A stretch of DNA of 64,000 nt from an uncultured Clostridia bacterium (lineage in GTDB: Bacteria; Bacillota; Clostridia; Oscillospirales; Ruminococcaceae), in NCBI GenBank assembly GCA_947630845.1, contig CANRJB010000002.1:79770-143769 (forward strand), given 5' to 3'. Position numbers and translations under genes: made by a program. A model generated the notes under the pieces. It was given only the letters and a program-made list of their open reading frames with translations, searched no databases and had not been told where the DNA came from. Within the stretch, counting starts at the first letter, position 1; every line of letters starts with the position of its first letter. Shown here one piece after another: positions 33,633 to 42,723 of this stretch.

Positions 33633-35585
33633 GTGCCTGAAAAAAAGATCCATATCGCTGTTGTCGTATCCACCCTCGATGAGGGCTACCAGAGCGGCAT
33701 TCTGAGCGGCATCCGGCAGCATGCCTTCGCCAACAGCATTACGCTTGAGCATTTCGTTGCATTCGGCAATATCGGCAGCGATCTGCGGCATGATATCGGC
33801 GAATACAATATCTTTTCCCTCGCCAATTTTGACCGCTTTGACGGCGTGATCCTTGTCATCAATACAATACAGATCTCCGAATGCGTGGAGCAGATCATTG
33901 AGCAGGTCAGAGATGCCGGAATACCGGCAGTCTGCATTGATAAGGATGTGCCGGGGATGTATTCCATCGGCATCGACAACGAAAAGGCAATGTACTCCAT
34001 GGTGGAGCATTTCATTGCCCATCACGGCTGTACCCGTATCAATTATGTCTCCGGACCTGCGGACAATGTGGAAAGCGTCACACGACTGAAATCGTATAAG
34101 GAAGCCCTCATCTGCCACGGTATCCCTGTGGAGGAGGAGCGTATTTATCACGGTAATTTCGTGTCGCAGGACGGTGCTGCGGCAGTGAAAAGTTTCCTGA
34201 AATCGCCGCTTCCATTTCCGGAAGCCATCGTCTGTGCCAATGATGCCATGGCGATCGCTGCGGTCAATGCCCTGACGAAAAATGGGGTGCGTGTGCCGGA
34301 AGATGTGCTGGTGTCGGGATTTGACTATACCTATAACGCACGCAACTATGCGCCCTCGATGACTTCGGTGGAGCGTCCGCTCGAACGGGTCGGACAGCTT
34401 GCCTGTCAGAAGATACTTGACCATTTGCAGGGCATCGCACAGGAGCGCACCTCCACACTCGAAACACGCTGCTGTTTTTCCCAGAGCTGCGGCTGTAACC
34501 ATGCACGGCTGATGGATACGGACGAATTCAAGAAGCGTAACTTTACGGTACTGGAATCCTTTACCAACGATGCCTCTATGGTGAGCAGGATGTCCTCTGC
34601 TCTGGCAGAATGTGACAGCTTAGAAGAATTTGTGCAGAGTCTGGAGCATTTTGTACCGGAATTTAACTGCAAGGAATTTTACCTCTGCCTGTGTGAGAGC
34701 TGGCAGCAGGGGATCATGTCGGATGAGGCAGAGGAAAATTACCTCATGCACATCCTCTCCCCCCATGACTACATCACCGAGGGCTACGGCGGAAAGATCC
34801 TTGTGCCGCTTGCCTATAAAGATGGTGAGATTTTGCATGTTCCGAGCTTTCCGGCAGAAGAAATGCTGCCGGGGCTGTTCGATGAGGGGAATGAGACAGG
34901 GAATTACTATTTCATTCCGCTGCATTTCCGGGAACGGTGCATGGGCTACTGCGTCATGAAGGACAGCATGTTCCCCATCACAAGCAAACTGTTCCACAAC
35001 TGCGTGCTTGACATTGCCAATTCACTGGAGAGCGTGCGGAAGATCGTCTGTCTTGACCGTGTGACACGCAAGCTCAACAAGCTCTATACCATAGACACAC
35101 TTGCCGACATCAATAACCGCAACGGTTTCCGCATCAACACACAGCACCTCTACAGCTTCTGCATCAGTGCGAAAAAACCTGTGATGCTGATGTTTCTTGA
35201 CATGGACGGGCTGAAATACATCAATGACACCTTTGGGCATAAGGCAGGCGATGCAGCCATCATCGGCATGGCGGATGTTTTAAAGACGGCATGCACCGGC
35301 GGTGAGGTATGCTGTCGGTTCGGCGGGGATGAGTTCATTGTCTTTGCAGCAGATTACACCAATGAACAGGCAGAGAAACTGAAAAAGACCATCCAGACAC
35401 TGCTTGACGAAAAGAACAAAACCTCCGATGCGCCCTACACGCTTGCTGTCTCTGTGGGCTATCACATCACCATTCCCGAGCCGGAGACAAATCTCTTCCA
35501 GCTCGTGACGATCGCAGATAAGATCATGTATGAGGAAAAGAAACGCCGCAAGAAGTCACGGTATCTGAAACATGAAAACGGATAG
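33633..35585 (+). CDS. Cytoplasmic diguanylate cyclase with LacI-type sensor domain
   Basis: A 650-residue protein predicted to make cyclic di-GMP. Residues 1-290 form a periplasmic-binding-protein-like domain of the LacI/GalR sensor type (IAVVVSTLDEGYQSGILSGIR; DNVESVTRLKSYKEAL; IVCANDAMAIAAVNAL; VSGFDYTYNARNYAPSMTSV) but without a helix-turn-helix, signal peptide or membrane helix. Residues 300-460 look like a GAF-type region. The C-terminal cyclase domain has an intact RFGGDEF active site; no RxxD product-inhibition site is seen before it. Translation starts at GTG. A cytosolic sugar or related ligand may control it. An EAL phosphodiesterase gene lies 1.6 kb away. Confidence 0.88.
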   Translation: MPEKKIHIAVVVSTLDEGYQSGILSGIRQHAFANSITLEHFVAFGNIGSDLRHDIGEYNIFSLANFDRFDGVILVINTIQISECVEQIIEQVRDAGIPAVCIDKDVPGMYSIGIDNEKAMYSMVEHFIAHHGCTRINYVSGPADNVESVTRLKSYKEALICHGIPVEEERIYHGNFVSQDGAAAVKSFLKSPLPFPEAIVCANDAMAIAAVNALTKNGVRVPEDVLVSGFDYTYNARNYAPSMTSVERPLERVGQLACQKILDHLQGIAQERTSTLETRCCFSQSCGCNHARLMDTDEFKKRNFTVLESFTNDASMVSRMSSALAECDSLEEFVQSLEHFVPEFNCKEFYLCLCESWQQGIMSDEAEENYLMHILSPHDYITEGYGGKILVPLAYKDGEILHVPSFPAEEMLPGLFDEGNETGNYYFIPLHFRERCMGYCVMKDSMFPITSKLFHNCVLDIANSLESVRKIVCLDRVTRKLNKLYTIDTLADINNRNGFRINTQHLYSFCISAKKPVMLMFLDMDGLKYINDTFGHKAGDAAIIGMADVLKTACTGGEVCCRFGGDEFIVFAADYTNEQAEKLKKTIQTLLDEKNKTSDAPYTLAVSVGYHITIPEPETNLFQLVTIADKIMYEEKKRRKKSRYLKHENG

Positions 35586-35610
35586 GAAACAGGGCGATCG
35601 CCCTGTTTCC
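35585..35610. repeat. 26-base perfect palindrome at the GGDEF-gene stop codon
   Basis: Two 13-base arms (left arm GGAAACAGGGCGA) meet without a loop; the centre is GCGATCGC. No T run follows directly, so it is not a standard terminator on its own. Confidence 0.85.
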
Positions 35611-35632
35611 GGAATGCATACCAGTATAACAA

Positions 35633-35674
35633 GATCTCCCATCATCCGGTATCGGAAGATGGGAGATCATTTTT
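35633..35674. terminator. Terminator between GGDEF gene and rnhA
   Basis: Eleven-base-pair stem GATCTCCCATC / GATGGGAGATC with a 14-base loop and a following ATTTTT on the plus strand. It overlaps the rnhA stop codon and can serve both convergent genes. Confidence 0.85.
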
Positions 35675-36110
35675 GTTGATAGCTTCGTGAACATGCGACA
35701 GCAAGCTTGTCACAGCGTTCATTTTCCGGATGACCGGCATGCCCCTTGATCCAGACGAAAGTCACGCTGTGTGTGGCAAGCAAGGGCAGGAGCTGTTCCC
35801 ACAGATCCACATTCAACGCCGGTTTCTTGTCCGACTTCACCCAACCCCTTGCCTTCCAGCCATAGACCCAACGCTTGTTGATGCTGTCACAGACATATTT
35901 ACTGTCGGTCGTGAGGGTGACTTCGCAAGGTTCTTTCAGGGCAGACAGAGCCTGAATGACGGCAGTCAGCTCCATGCGGTTGTTGGTCGTATCGGGTTCG
36001 CCGCCGGACAGTTCCTTCTCATGCACACCGTACCGCAGCACTGCCCCCCAGCCGCCCGGTCCCGGATTGCCGCTGCATGCGCCGTCGGTAAAGATCGTGA
36101 CCTGCTTCAT
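35667..36110 (-). CDS. rnhA: Ribonuclease HI
   Basis: Cuts the RNA strand of RNA-DNA hybrids. The 147-residue protein has all four catalytic carboxylates in order: [40 protein letters not shown] and the final ERCDKLA, plus the basic handle ([16 protein letters not shown]) and GHAGHPENE. The ATG overlaps the ychF stop by four bases. Start at 36110 chosen because the family begins at the K-x-V-x-I-x-T-D-G strand. Confidence 0.96.
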   Translation of the reverse strand: MKQVTIFTDGACSGNPGPGGWGAVLRYGVHEKELSGGEPDTTNNRMELTAVIQALSALKEPCEVTLTTDSKYVCDSINKRWVYGWKARGWVKSDKKPALNVDLWEQLLPLLATHSVTFVWIKGHAGHPENERCDKLAVACSRSYQQK

Positions 36111-37201
36111 ACATGAAACCGGAATTCTACGATGTCTCCGTCCTGCATCACATAGTCCTTGCCTTCGAGCCGCAGCAAGCCCTGTTCCCGAGCCGCAGCC
36201 ATGCTGCCGCACCGTTCCAGATCGGAGAAGGCAACGATCTCTGCCCGGATGAAGCCTTTTTCAAAGTCGGTATGGATTTTTCCGGCAGCCTGTGGTGCTT
36301 TGGTGCCCTTCGTGATCGTCCACGCACGCACCTCCTGCTTTCCGGCAGTCAGGAAGGAGATCAGACCGAGCAGACTGTAGCCCGTCCGGATGATACGGTT
36401 CAGACCGGATTCCTTCATGCCCATGTCCGAGAGAAACATCTGCTTGTCCTCCTCGTCCATGTCAGCGATCTCTGCTTCTGTCTGTGCGCTGATGGGCAGG
36501 ATGGCAGCCTGTTCTGCATCTGCAATTGCTTTGAGTGCCTGAAAATGTGCATTCTCTGCCAGATCTCCGGGAAGGTCGTCATCGGAGAGATTCGCCGCAT
36601 AGATGACCGGTTTGGCAGACAGCAGAGGGGTGTCATGCATAAATTCCTGCTCCTCCTCCGTCATCACAAAGCTGCGTGCAGACTTGCCATCTTCAAGATG
36701 GGCAGCAAGACGTTCAAAGAAATCCACCTGTACAGCAGCTTTCTTGTCGCCCTTCATGAGTTTTTTAGCCCGGTCGATCCGCCGCTGCACCATTTCGAGA
36801 TCCGAGAAGATCAGCTCCAGATCAATCGTCTCCACATCCCGTGCCGGATTGATGCTCCCGTCCACATGGATGATGTCCATGTCCTCAAAACAGCGCACCA
36901 CATGCACAATGGCATCCACCTCACGGATGTCGGCAAGGAATTTGTTTCCCAGTCCCTCACCCTTCGATGCACCCTTTACAAGCCCGGCAATGTCCACAAA
37001 TTCCAGTGTTGCCGGTTTGAAGCTGTCCGGCTCGTACATCTTTGCCAGATAGTCCAGACGGCTGTCCGGAACGGACACCACGCCGACATTTTTTTCGATT
37101 GTACAGAACGGATAATTTGCCGACTGTGCGCCTGCGTTGGTGAGTGCATTGAAAAGGGTGCTTTTTCCGACATTCGGAAGTCCTACCATACCAAGTTTCA
37201 T
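36107..37201 (-). CDS. ychF: Ribosome-associated ATPase YchF
   Basis: Obg-type P-loop protein that prefers ATP and binds ribosomes. The 364-residue protein shows the G1 loop [36 protein letters not shown] for G3, the helical arm (about residues 130-200), and the C-terminal TGS domain ending in [16 protein letters not shown]. Length and motifs are normal. It sits between the EAL gene and rnhA with 11-base and overlapping spacing, so the three may share a transcript. Confidence 0.97.
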   Translation of the reverse strand: MKLGMVGLPNVGKSTLFNALTNAGAQSANYPFCTIEKNVGVVSVPDSRLDYLAKMYEPDSFKPATLEFVDIAGLVKGASKGEGLGNKFLADIREVDAIVHVVRCFEDMDIIHVDGSINPARDVETIDLELIFSDLEMVQRRIDRAKKLMKGDKKAAVQVDFFERLAAHLEDGKSARSFVMTEEEQEFMHDTPLLSAKPVIYAANLSDDDLPGDLAENAHFQALKAIADAEQAAILPISAQTEAEIADMDEEDKQMFLSDMGMKESGLNRIIRTGYSLLGLISFLTAGKQEVRAWTITKGTKAPQAAGKIHTDFEKGFIRAEIVAFSDLERCGSMAAAREQGLLRLEGKDYVMQDGDIVEFRFHV

Positions 37202-37212
37202 AGTTTTCTCCT

Positions 37213-39933
37213 TTATTCCGATTCTTCTGTATTATGCCGGTCGTTGATATCGGCAGTGATGGTGCTGCTGCGCATATTGAGCTGACCGCTGCGTGAGCCT
37301 GCCTCACGGGGTTTTGCCGCAAGGATGCATGCCTTCACTTCCGTGTGGTCAAGGGTCACATCGCCGCTGCCCTTCGCATCACCGACACCCGTGATCTCAC
37401 TGCCCTCTGCATCAACTTCGATCCGGCATCCCTGCGCAGTCACCGTCACATCGCCGCCAAGTGCGCCGATGCAGGTACCGAAATTCGTGCGCATGAAGAA
37501 ATCCATTTTTGCGTCCGTTGTGGTGATCTCGCCTGTGCCCTTAGCAAGCGCACCGATGCCGATGACCTTATTGCCGCTGCCGCTGAAATGCACATCTGCA
37601 TCACAGCGGATGTTCACGCTGCCGACGAGCGCACCGATGCCGACGCTGCTGATGCCGTTGGTTTCGACGGACAGCTTGCAGCCCCGTTCGGCGCAGATCA
37701 TGGCATTGCCCTCAAACGAACCGATGCCGACGGCATTCGGCGAACCTACCTGAATGTGGATATCGCCCTTATTCAGCGTAATGTCGGAATCGTCCGGATT
37801 GGTGCCGCCGCCGATGGCGATGCCCCGGTCGCTGTTGCAGATCAGCTCTGCCCTGCCGTCCATGTCAATGAAGATGCAGCCATAACTGCTGTTGCAGTCG
37901 CCGCCGATGCAGCAGCCGAATTTCGTGTAGCTGTCCACTTTCAGACTGCCGCTGCCGTTCAGGCAGAAATATGCCCCTTCCGGCACACGGATGCCATTGT
38001 GACTCAGGGTATTCTCCCCTTCTGCGACCACGGTCAGGTGTGCATAGCTGCCGACACTGATGGTGGGCTTTTCCTTGCAGATGATGTTGACATTCCGCAG
38101 GGTCAGTTCACAGCTATGGTTATCCATGAGGGCGATATGCATGGGGACGGTCTTTTCCGGATCACTGGTGACAGTGAGCTGACTGCGGTAGATATGGAGG
38201 TCGGTATAGCCATGCAAAGCAAGCTCCACAAGATTGATCTCCGCATCGTTATGGGCATTGTAAATTTTCCGCTGGCACGATTCATTTTCGAGATTGGTAT
38301 TGATGATGATGTCCCTGACATCATTCGGGATCTCCTCAAGCAGATATGGCGTAGGACGTGCAGTGAAGTAGCCCTGAAACAGATCAGCCCCCATGCGGAT
38401 GAGGGTGCGCAGGTCTGCTTCCTCCTCCACACCTTCAGCAAGGACAGTGATCTGATTGTTATGTGCATAATCAATGATACCGGCAACAAGCTGCTGTTTT
38501 TGGGTACTCTTGCAGATGCCGTCAAGCAGCACACGGTCGATCTTGACGAAATCGGGCTTATTCCGGAGCAGAGTTGCCGTATTGGCATAGCCGCTGCCGT
38601 AGTCATCAATGGCAAGCCTTGCGCCGATAAGATGACAGCGGTCTTTGAGGGTTTTGAGCATTTCTGCCGAGCCTTCGGACTGTTCCGTGATCTCAATGAC
38701 CACCTTATCGAACAGCTCCTCATACATGAGCCGCAGCTCCCCGAAGTCGCTTTCCGTCAGCAGCATCGCCGGGATGCAGTTGATAAAGAGCAGCCGGGAA
38801 GAGAAATGGTTCTGGTGCGCACTGAGGAAACGCATACAGTTGAACAGGGTTGCCCGTTCAATGTCATAGAGCCGTCCCTGTTTTTCGGCAATTTCAAGCA
38901 GCTTGTCCGGACGGAAATGCTCCGACCGCATGAGTGCTTCATAGCCGACGATATTGCCGGTATGGGCATCGACGATGGGCTGGAAGTGATAGGTCAGCTG
39001 ATTCTGGCTGATGATCTGGAAGAAGAGCTGTTCTTCTCTGTATTCATCCTTTTTCCGTCCGAATTCCTCTTCTGAGAAAAGGGCGACGGGGTTCTGGTTG
39101 TCGTGGAGCGTTTCAAAGAGGGCAAATTCCGCACAGGTACACAGTCCCCGGATGGTACTGCTGTTGTCCGGATAAGCCGCAAAGCCGGCGTGGAGTTCGA
39201 GACTGATGGCATCTTCCGTTTTCAGCTCCTGACCGAAATCATCCGACAGGATGCAGTTATTCACCGCTTCACGCATCTGTTCGAGCGACTGGTACACGGT
39301 CTTTTCATCCGTATCCAAAAAGCAGGCATAAAATTCCTGAAAGGCTTTTTCTGTGAACAGGATCTTGTCGGAGGCGAACCGTCCGAGAACATCCGCAACG
39401 GATGCCATGCAGTAATTACGGCTGTTGGTGGCAGAGAAATCGGATGCTCTGTCGAGCCCCTTGATATGGAGTGCAGCGAGGTAGATCTTGTTTCTCTCCT
39501 GCATTTTCTGCTGCACGATATGGGAGAACGAGCTGAGCCGGAGCAGTCCGGTCATATCGTCGAACGCATCTTCTTCTCCGGCACGCCGGTGGATGGGACG
39601 TCTGCACCATTCTTCCACGAACCCGATCTCCTCATTGCTGCGCCGGGTGACGATGAGCTTGATGCAGCGAGTTTCCGCACCGATGTGAGCGGTGTAGAGA
39701 TTCATCTCCCCCTTGATGGGTTCAGCCATGAGCTGATCGAGCAGGTTCTGATATTCCTCACCGGGCATCGTCTTGTTCACACCCATGATACGCTGTGAAT
39801 TTTCGTCGAAAAAAGCGGTCTGAATATTTTCTTTGTATGTAAAAGCACCGATCGTATGGAACAGCTCTGAAAAGAGCTTCCAGTCATTCGATAGGTTGAC
39901 ATGATTCTGTCTGTTGAAACGAAAAATAGCCAT
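37213..39933 (-). CDS. EAL phosphodiesterase fused to a beta-solenoid-like domain
   Basis: A 906-residue protein without membrane segments. Residues about 10-120 look PAS-like (WKLFSELFHTIGAFTYKEN), about 120-310 are a GGDEF fold lacking the GGDEF signature, and about 320-560 are an EAL domain with every expected residue: YEALMR, LFINCIPAM, VVIEITEQSE, AIDDYGSGYAN, PDFVKIDR, LAEGVEEE and FQGYF. It should hydrolyse cyclic di-GMP. From about 590 to 900 comes a repetitive beta-rich region with turns such as VGIGSFEGN, VGIGALVGSV, IGIGALAKGTG, CIGALGGDV and TGVGDAKGSGD, about 22 residues apart, like a right-handed beta-helix. The start at 39933 follows GAAGG by eight bases. Confidence 0.88.
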   Translation of the reverse strand: MAIFRFNRQNHVNLSNDWKLFSELFHTIGAFTYKENIQTAFFDENSQRIMGVNKTMPGEEYQNLLDQLMAEPIKGEMNLYTAHIGAETRCIKLIVTRRSNEEIGFVEEWCRRPIHRRAGEEDAFDDMTGLLRLSSFSHIVQQKMQERNKIYLAALHIKGLDRASDFSATNSRNYCMASVADVLGRFASDKILFTEKAFQEFYACFLDTDEKTVYQSLEQMREAVNNCILSDDFGQELKTEDAISLELHAGFAAYPDNSSTIRGLCTCAEFALFETLHDNQNPVALFSEEEFGRKKDEYREEQLFFQIISQNQLTYHFQPIVDAHTGNIVGYEALMRSEHFRPDKLLEIAEKQGRLYDIERATLFNCMRFLSAHQNHFSSRLLFINCIPAMLLTESDFGELRLMYEELFDKVVIEITEQSEGSAEMLKTLKDRCHLIGARLAIDDYGSGYANTATLLRNKPDFVKIDRVLLDGICKSTQKQQLVAGIIDYAHNNQITVLAEGVEEEADLRTLIRMGADLFQGYFTARPTPYLLEEIPNDVRDIIINTNLENESCQRKIYNAHNDAEINLVELALHGYTDLHIYRSQLTVTSDPEKTVPMHIALMDNHSCELTLRNVNIICKEKPTISVGSYAHLTVVAEGENTLSHNGIRVPEGAYFCLNGSGSLKVDSYTKFGCCIGGDCNSSYGCIFIDMDGRAELICNSDRGIAIGGGTNPDDSDITLNKGDIHIQVGSPNAVGIGSFEGNAMICAERGCKLSVETNGISSVGIGALVGSVNIRCDADVHFSGSGNKVIGIGALAKGTGEITTTDAKMDFFMRTNFGTCIGALGGDVTVTAQGCRIEVDAEGSEITGVGDAKGSGDVTLDHTEVKACILAAKPREAGSRSGQLNMRSSTITADINDRHNTEESE

Positions 39934-40018
39934 AATAAACACCTTCATCACAGAGAGCAGGAACAGTTGTTCCGGTTCTTCCTCTCTCTTACCTCTGACT
40001 TCTGAGCATCTACTTTCT

Positions 40019-40048
40019 ATTATAACAGATTTCCTACCATTTTGTCAA
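40019..40048 (-). promoter_or_regulatory. Promoter of the EAL gene
   Basis: TTGACA (40043-40048) and TATAAT (40019-40024) with an 18-base spacer on the minus strand, 86 bases upstream of the start codon. Confidence 0.8.
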
Positions 40049-40196
40049 TCGAAATTTGAAAATATATCGTCCTCTTTTCGCTCACGGATACTTTTTTCGC
40101 CATGTTGAGAACATGTGATAAAATGATAACATATATTTTATTGCCGTGACAGGATATAATATAGATATATGGAAAAGCCGACAGGGGGTGAGAAAC

Positions 40197-40391
40197 ATGG
40201 ATAACAAATTGAAGATCTCCAAAAAAGCAGCAATGAGAGGGGAAGATGGTTACAAGGTCTTTTCCATCCGCATCAGAGAAGATCTCGTGGATAAGCTTGA
40301 TGATCTGTCCCGTCAGACAAACCGTTCCCGGAATGAAGTGGTAAGTCTGCTGCTGGAATTTGGACTGGAAAACTGCGAGATCACGGAATGA
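40197..40391 (+). CDS. Small ribbon-helix-helix protein
   Basis: A 64-residue protein whose second half is a ribbon-helix-helix fold: the strand KVFSIRIREDLVDKLDDLSR followed by TNRSRNEVVSLLLEFGLENC, as in Arc/CopG repressors. The N-terminal 18 residues are basic. It probably binds DNA as a dimer. AGGGGGTG precedes the ATG, and a TATAAT lies at 40155-40160 without a clear -35. No toxin gene follows; the next gene, 21 bases on, is a lipoprotein. Confidence 0.8.
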   Translation: MDNKLKISKKAAMRGEDGYKVFSIRIREDLVDKLDDLSRQTNRSRNEVVSLLLEFGLENCEITE

Positions 40392-40412
40392 TACCAAGAA
40401 TGGAGCGTTGTT

Positions 40413-41015
40413 ATGAAGTTTATGAGATTCCCTGCGCTGCTTTGTGCAGGGGTGCTGCTGCTTGCCGGATGCAGCAAAGAGGAGGAGATCTATACCGAGG
40501 ACAACCTGCCCTATGGTGCGACCTTTACCACCGATAAAACAAGCTATGCCATTCCGATCAGCTACGACCGCAGATTTCTCGACGAGACACAGATCCGCCC
40601 TGCTGCCGATATCCTTGCTGCCGTGCAGCAGCAGGATGCAGCACTGTATGAGAGCGTTGTGCCTGATTTTTACCTTGCCTACCAGAAAGAAATGTATGAC
40701 TGTGAGGATACGGCAGGGGTGCTGTCAGGCATCCATTCTATACTTGCCGAAGAATCGGGAGAGGATTTCACCTATGACATGGTCATGGTCAACGATATGG
40801 CAACAGACAGAAATTCAGGCGAGCTGTACAATGCCCTTATGCTGCTTGACGGAATTTATGAGGGGGACGGCAATTTCTCCGATACGGTCACATCGGCATG
40901 GGATCTGAATGTGGAGTTGGATGTGATGTATGACGGGGATGCGAAATATACCGCCATCACCGAACAGCATGTGTTCCTGTTCCAGACAGCAGACGGCATC
41001 TTCTGCATCGTGTGA
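40413..41015 (+). CDS. Putative lipoprotein of unknown function
   Basis: A 200-residue exported protein with a lipoprotein signal (MRFPALLCAGVLLLAGC; acylated Cys near residue 20) and a mature region beginning SKEEEIYTEDN. The rest is a mixed alpha/beta domain rich in acidic residues and tyrosine, with no family I recognise. GGAG precedes the ATG. It lies in a three-gene plus-strand set with the ribbon-helix-helix gene and rsmE, 8 bases before the latter. Confidence 0.75.
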   Translation: MKFMRFPALLCAGVLLLAGCSKEEEIYTEDNLPYGATFTTDKTSYAIPISYDRRFLDETQIRPAADILAAVQQQDAALYESVVPDFYLAYQKEMYDCEDTAGVLSGIHSILAEESGEDFTYDMVMVNDMATDRNSGELYNALMLLDGIYEGDGNFSDTVTSAWDLNVELDVMYDGDAKYTAITEQHVFLFQTADGIFCIV

Positions 41016-41023
41016 GGTAACAT

Positions 41024-41746
41024 ATGCCGAGATTTTTTACGGAACATGCAGACGCTGCGGAAATTGTCCTGACCGGCGAAGATGCCGTTCATATCGGGCG
41101 GTCACTGCGGATGCGTCCGGGAGAGAAGCTGACGGTCTGTTCGGAGGGGAAGGACTATGTGTGCGAGATTGTGCGCATCACGGAGACGGCAGTGTACCTG
41201 CATCCGCTGACGGTCACGCCCTGCGCATCCGAACCGTCGGTACAGGTCACGCTTTATCAGGCTGTCCCCAAGCAGGACAAGCTTGCGGAGATCGTGCAGA
41301 AAACAACGGAGCTGGGAGTGTACCGCATTGTACCCGTGCTGACGGCAAGATGTGTTGCAAGACCGACCGCAGCTGATTTTGCAAAAAAGCAGCAGCGGCT
41401 GCAAAAGATCGCCCTCTCTGCCGCCAAGCAGTCCGGACGTGGCATCATCCCCGAAGTGACACCGCTTCTGACATGGAAGGAAGCACTCGCCGCCATGCAG
41501 CAGGAGGAGACAGCCGTCATGCTCTATGAGGAGGAAGGCGGTATGCGGTTCGGAGAGGCTGTCCCTGCCGGCGTGAAGCGAATCGGACTGTTCATCGGCA
41601 GTGAGGGCGGCATTTCTGAGCAGGAAGCTGCCGATGCCGTACAAGCCGGCATCCGGAGGGTATGGCTTGGCAGGCGCATTCTGCGCTGTGAGACAGCACC
41701 CACCGCTGCCATTTCCATTCTGATGTACCTGACCGGAAATTTATAA
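41024..41746 (+). CDS. rsmE: 16S rRNA (uracil-1498-N3)-methyltransferase
   Basis: SPOUT-class methyltransferase that modifies U1498 of 16S rRNA. The 240-residue protein has the N-terminal PUA-like domain (MPRFFTEHADAAEIVLTGEDAVHIGRSLRM), QAVPKQDKLAEIVQKTTELGV, and the knotted AdoMet-binding end IGLFIGSEGGISEQEA with LGRRILRCETAPTAAI. It is normal in length. GAGGTAA lies upstream of the ATG. Confidence 0.95.
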   Translation: MPRFFTEHADAAEIVLTGEDAVHIGRSLRMRPGEKLTVCSEGKDYVCEIVRITETAVYLHPLTVTPCASEPSVQVTLYQAVPKQDKLAEIVQKTTELGVYRIVPVLTARCVARPTAADFAKKQQRLQKIALSAAKQSGRGIIPEVTPLLTWKEALAAMQQEETAVMLYEEEGGMRFGEAVPAGVKRIGLFIGSEGGISEQEAADAVQAGIRRVWLGRRILRCETAPTAAISILMYLTGNL

Positions 41747-41787
41747 TACAAATTCATAAAAAATTCAAAAAAATTTTCCAAAAACTG

Positions 41788-41816
41788 TTGAATTCTGTGC
41801 GAGAATGTGGTATAAT
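41788..41816 (+). promoter_or_regulatory. Promoter of the small acidic membrane-protein gene
   Basis: TTGAAT and TATAAT with a 17-base spacer ending in TGTGG, within an A/T-rich stretch, 84 bases upstream of the start codon. Confidence 0.8.
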
Positions 41817-41899
41817 ATAAACATCGTGGATGGGTTGTCCGTGACATTGCCGCAGGATGGGGCAGCCTGAGAGAAACTGCGGAGAAATGAGGAATAATT

Positions 41900-42163
41900 A
41901 TGAACTGGAAACTGATCGCCATCATTGCTGCGACTGCTGTGGCTACCGCTGCTGCTGTAGTATATCTGCTGCAAAAACAGCACAAGAAGCACAAGAAAAT
42001 GTTTGACAGCGAAGAATTTGATGATGAATTTGATGATATTGCACGTGGAGAGCAGTGCAATTATCTGGACGACCTCGATGACATCGACATTCCGGACGAT
42101 GTGGAGGAAGGCGAAGAAGAAAAGGAATCTTCTGACGCTGACAGCGAGACAAAAGAAGCATAA
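41900..42163 (+). CDS. Small membrane protein with acidic tail
   Basis: An 87-residue protein: an N-terminal membrane helix (WKLIAIIAATAVATAAAVVYLL), a short basic patch (KQHKKHKK), then a strongly acidic hydrophilic tail (DDEFDDIARGE, DDLDDIDIPDD). It has its own promoter and terminator, a leader of about 75 bases and no recognisable family. The basic patch next to the membrane suggests that the acidic tail stays in the cytoplasm. Confidence 0.75.
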   Translation: MNWKLIAIIAATAVATAAAVVYLLQKQHKKHKKMFDSEEFDDEFDDIARGEQCNYLDDLDDIDIPDDVEEGEEEKESSDADSETKEA

Positions 42164-42167
42164 TGTG

Positions 42168-42199
42168 ATCCCCCTTCTGCACCGCAGAGGGGGGATTTG
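42168..42199. terminator. Bidirectional terminator after the small membrane-protein gene
   Basis: Stem ATCCCCCTTCTGC / GCAGAGGGGGGAT of about 13 base pairs with a three-base loop and a T-rich plus-strand flank. It also ends the opposing CYTH-gene operon. Confidence 0.88.
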
Positions 42200-42204
42200 T
42201 TCTA

Positions 42205-42723
42205 TCATGATGATTCCGGAAACGCAAGCGATATGGACAGCATATGGTTGCTGTATGCCGGATCGCCTGTCACATCGGCAACAAGCTCCACCCAGTCCGG
42301 AAGCTGTACCGGAATGTCAAGCGACGGCAGCTCGATCTCAAGCGTCGATAATTTCTTGCTGAATGCGTATAAGTCCAGCTCAAACAACTGGCCCTCATAT
42401 AAAAAACAGATGCGCTCCTTTTCTACCGGATAATGCCCCGGCAGCGTCTCTTTCAGCAAAGCATGGTATTCCTCTTCCGTCACGATCTCTTCAAGCTCGA
42501 TGCGTTCTCCCGGACGCACGGGCTTTTTTTGGGTGTAGGTATACTCCCAGCCCGTCTCCGGCGTACCACGTTTGCGTACACGTCGGCTGAAACCCTGCTC
42601 CTTCGGGAGAAGATAGGTCTGTGTGATCTGCGTGTGACTGGTTACGGCAAGTGCTGCGACCGTCTCCGGTGCGGGGCGGAGAATCAGATATTTCCTCTCG
42701 ATCTCCATCGGCATCTCATGCAT
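42205..42723 (-). CDS. CYTH-domain triphosphatase-like protein
   Basis: A 172-residue protein of the CYTH superfamily, which includes inorganic triphosphatase, thiamine triphosphatase and type IV adenylate cyclase. The signature E-x-E-x-K is present as MEIERKYLI near the N terminus, followed by alternating basic strands of the tunnel fold (FSRRVRKRG, YTYTQKKPV, ELDLYAF). Many bacterial members hydrolyse inorganic triphosphate or short polyphosphate. It is the last gene of the operon that begins with ppk1, which supports a phosphate-polymer role. Starts at 42723 and 42714 are both possible. Confidence 0.85.
   Translation of the reverse strand: MHEMPMEIERKYLILRPAPETVAALAVTSHTQITQTYLLPKEQGFSRRVRKRGTPETGWEYTYTQKKPVRPGERIELEEIVTEEEYHALLKETLPGHYPVEKERICFLYEGQLFELDLYAFSKKLSTLEIELPSLDIPVQLPDWVELVADVTGDPAYSNHMLSISLAFPESS

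Noticed and set aside
37345..39075. Plus-strand open frame of 576 codons over the EAL gene
   Set aside because: Antisense shadow of the EAL-solenoid gene. Its His/Ile/Ala-rich sequence follows from the complementary codons and has no domain.
40197..40391. Toxin-antitoxin module from the small ribbon-helix-helix gene
   Set aside because: The adjacent genes are a lipoprotein and rsmE; no toxin-like frame lies on either side.
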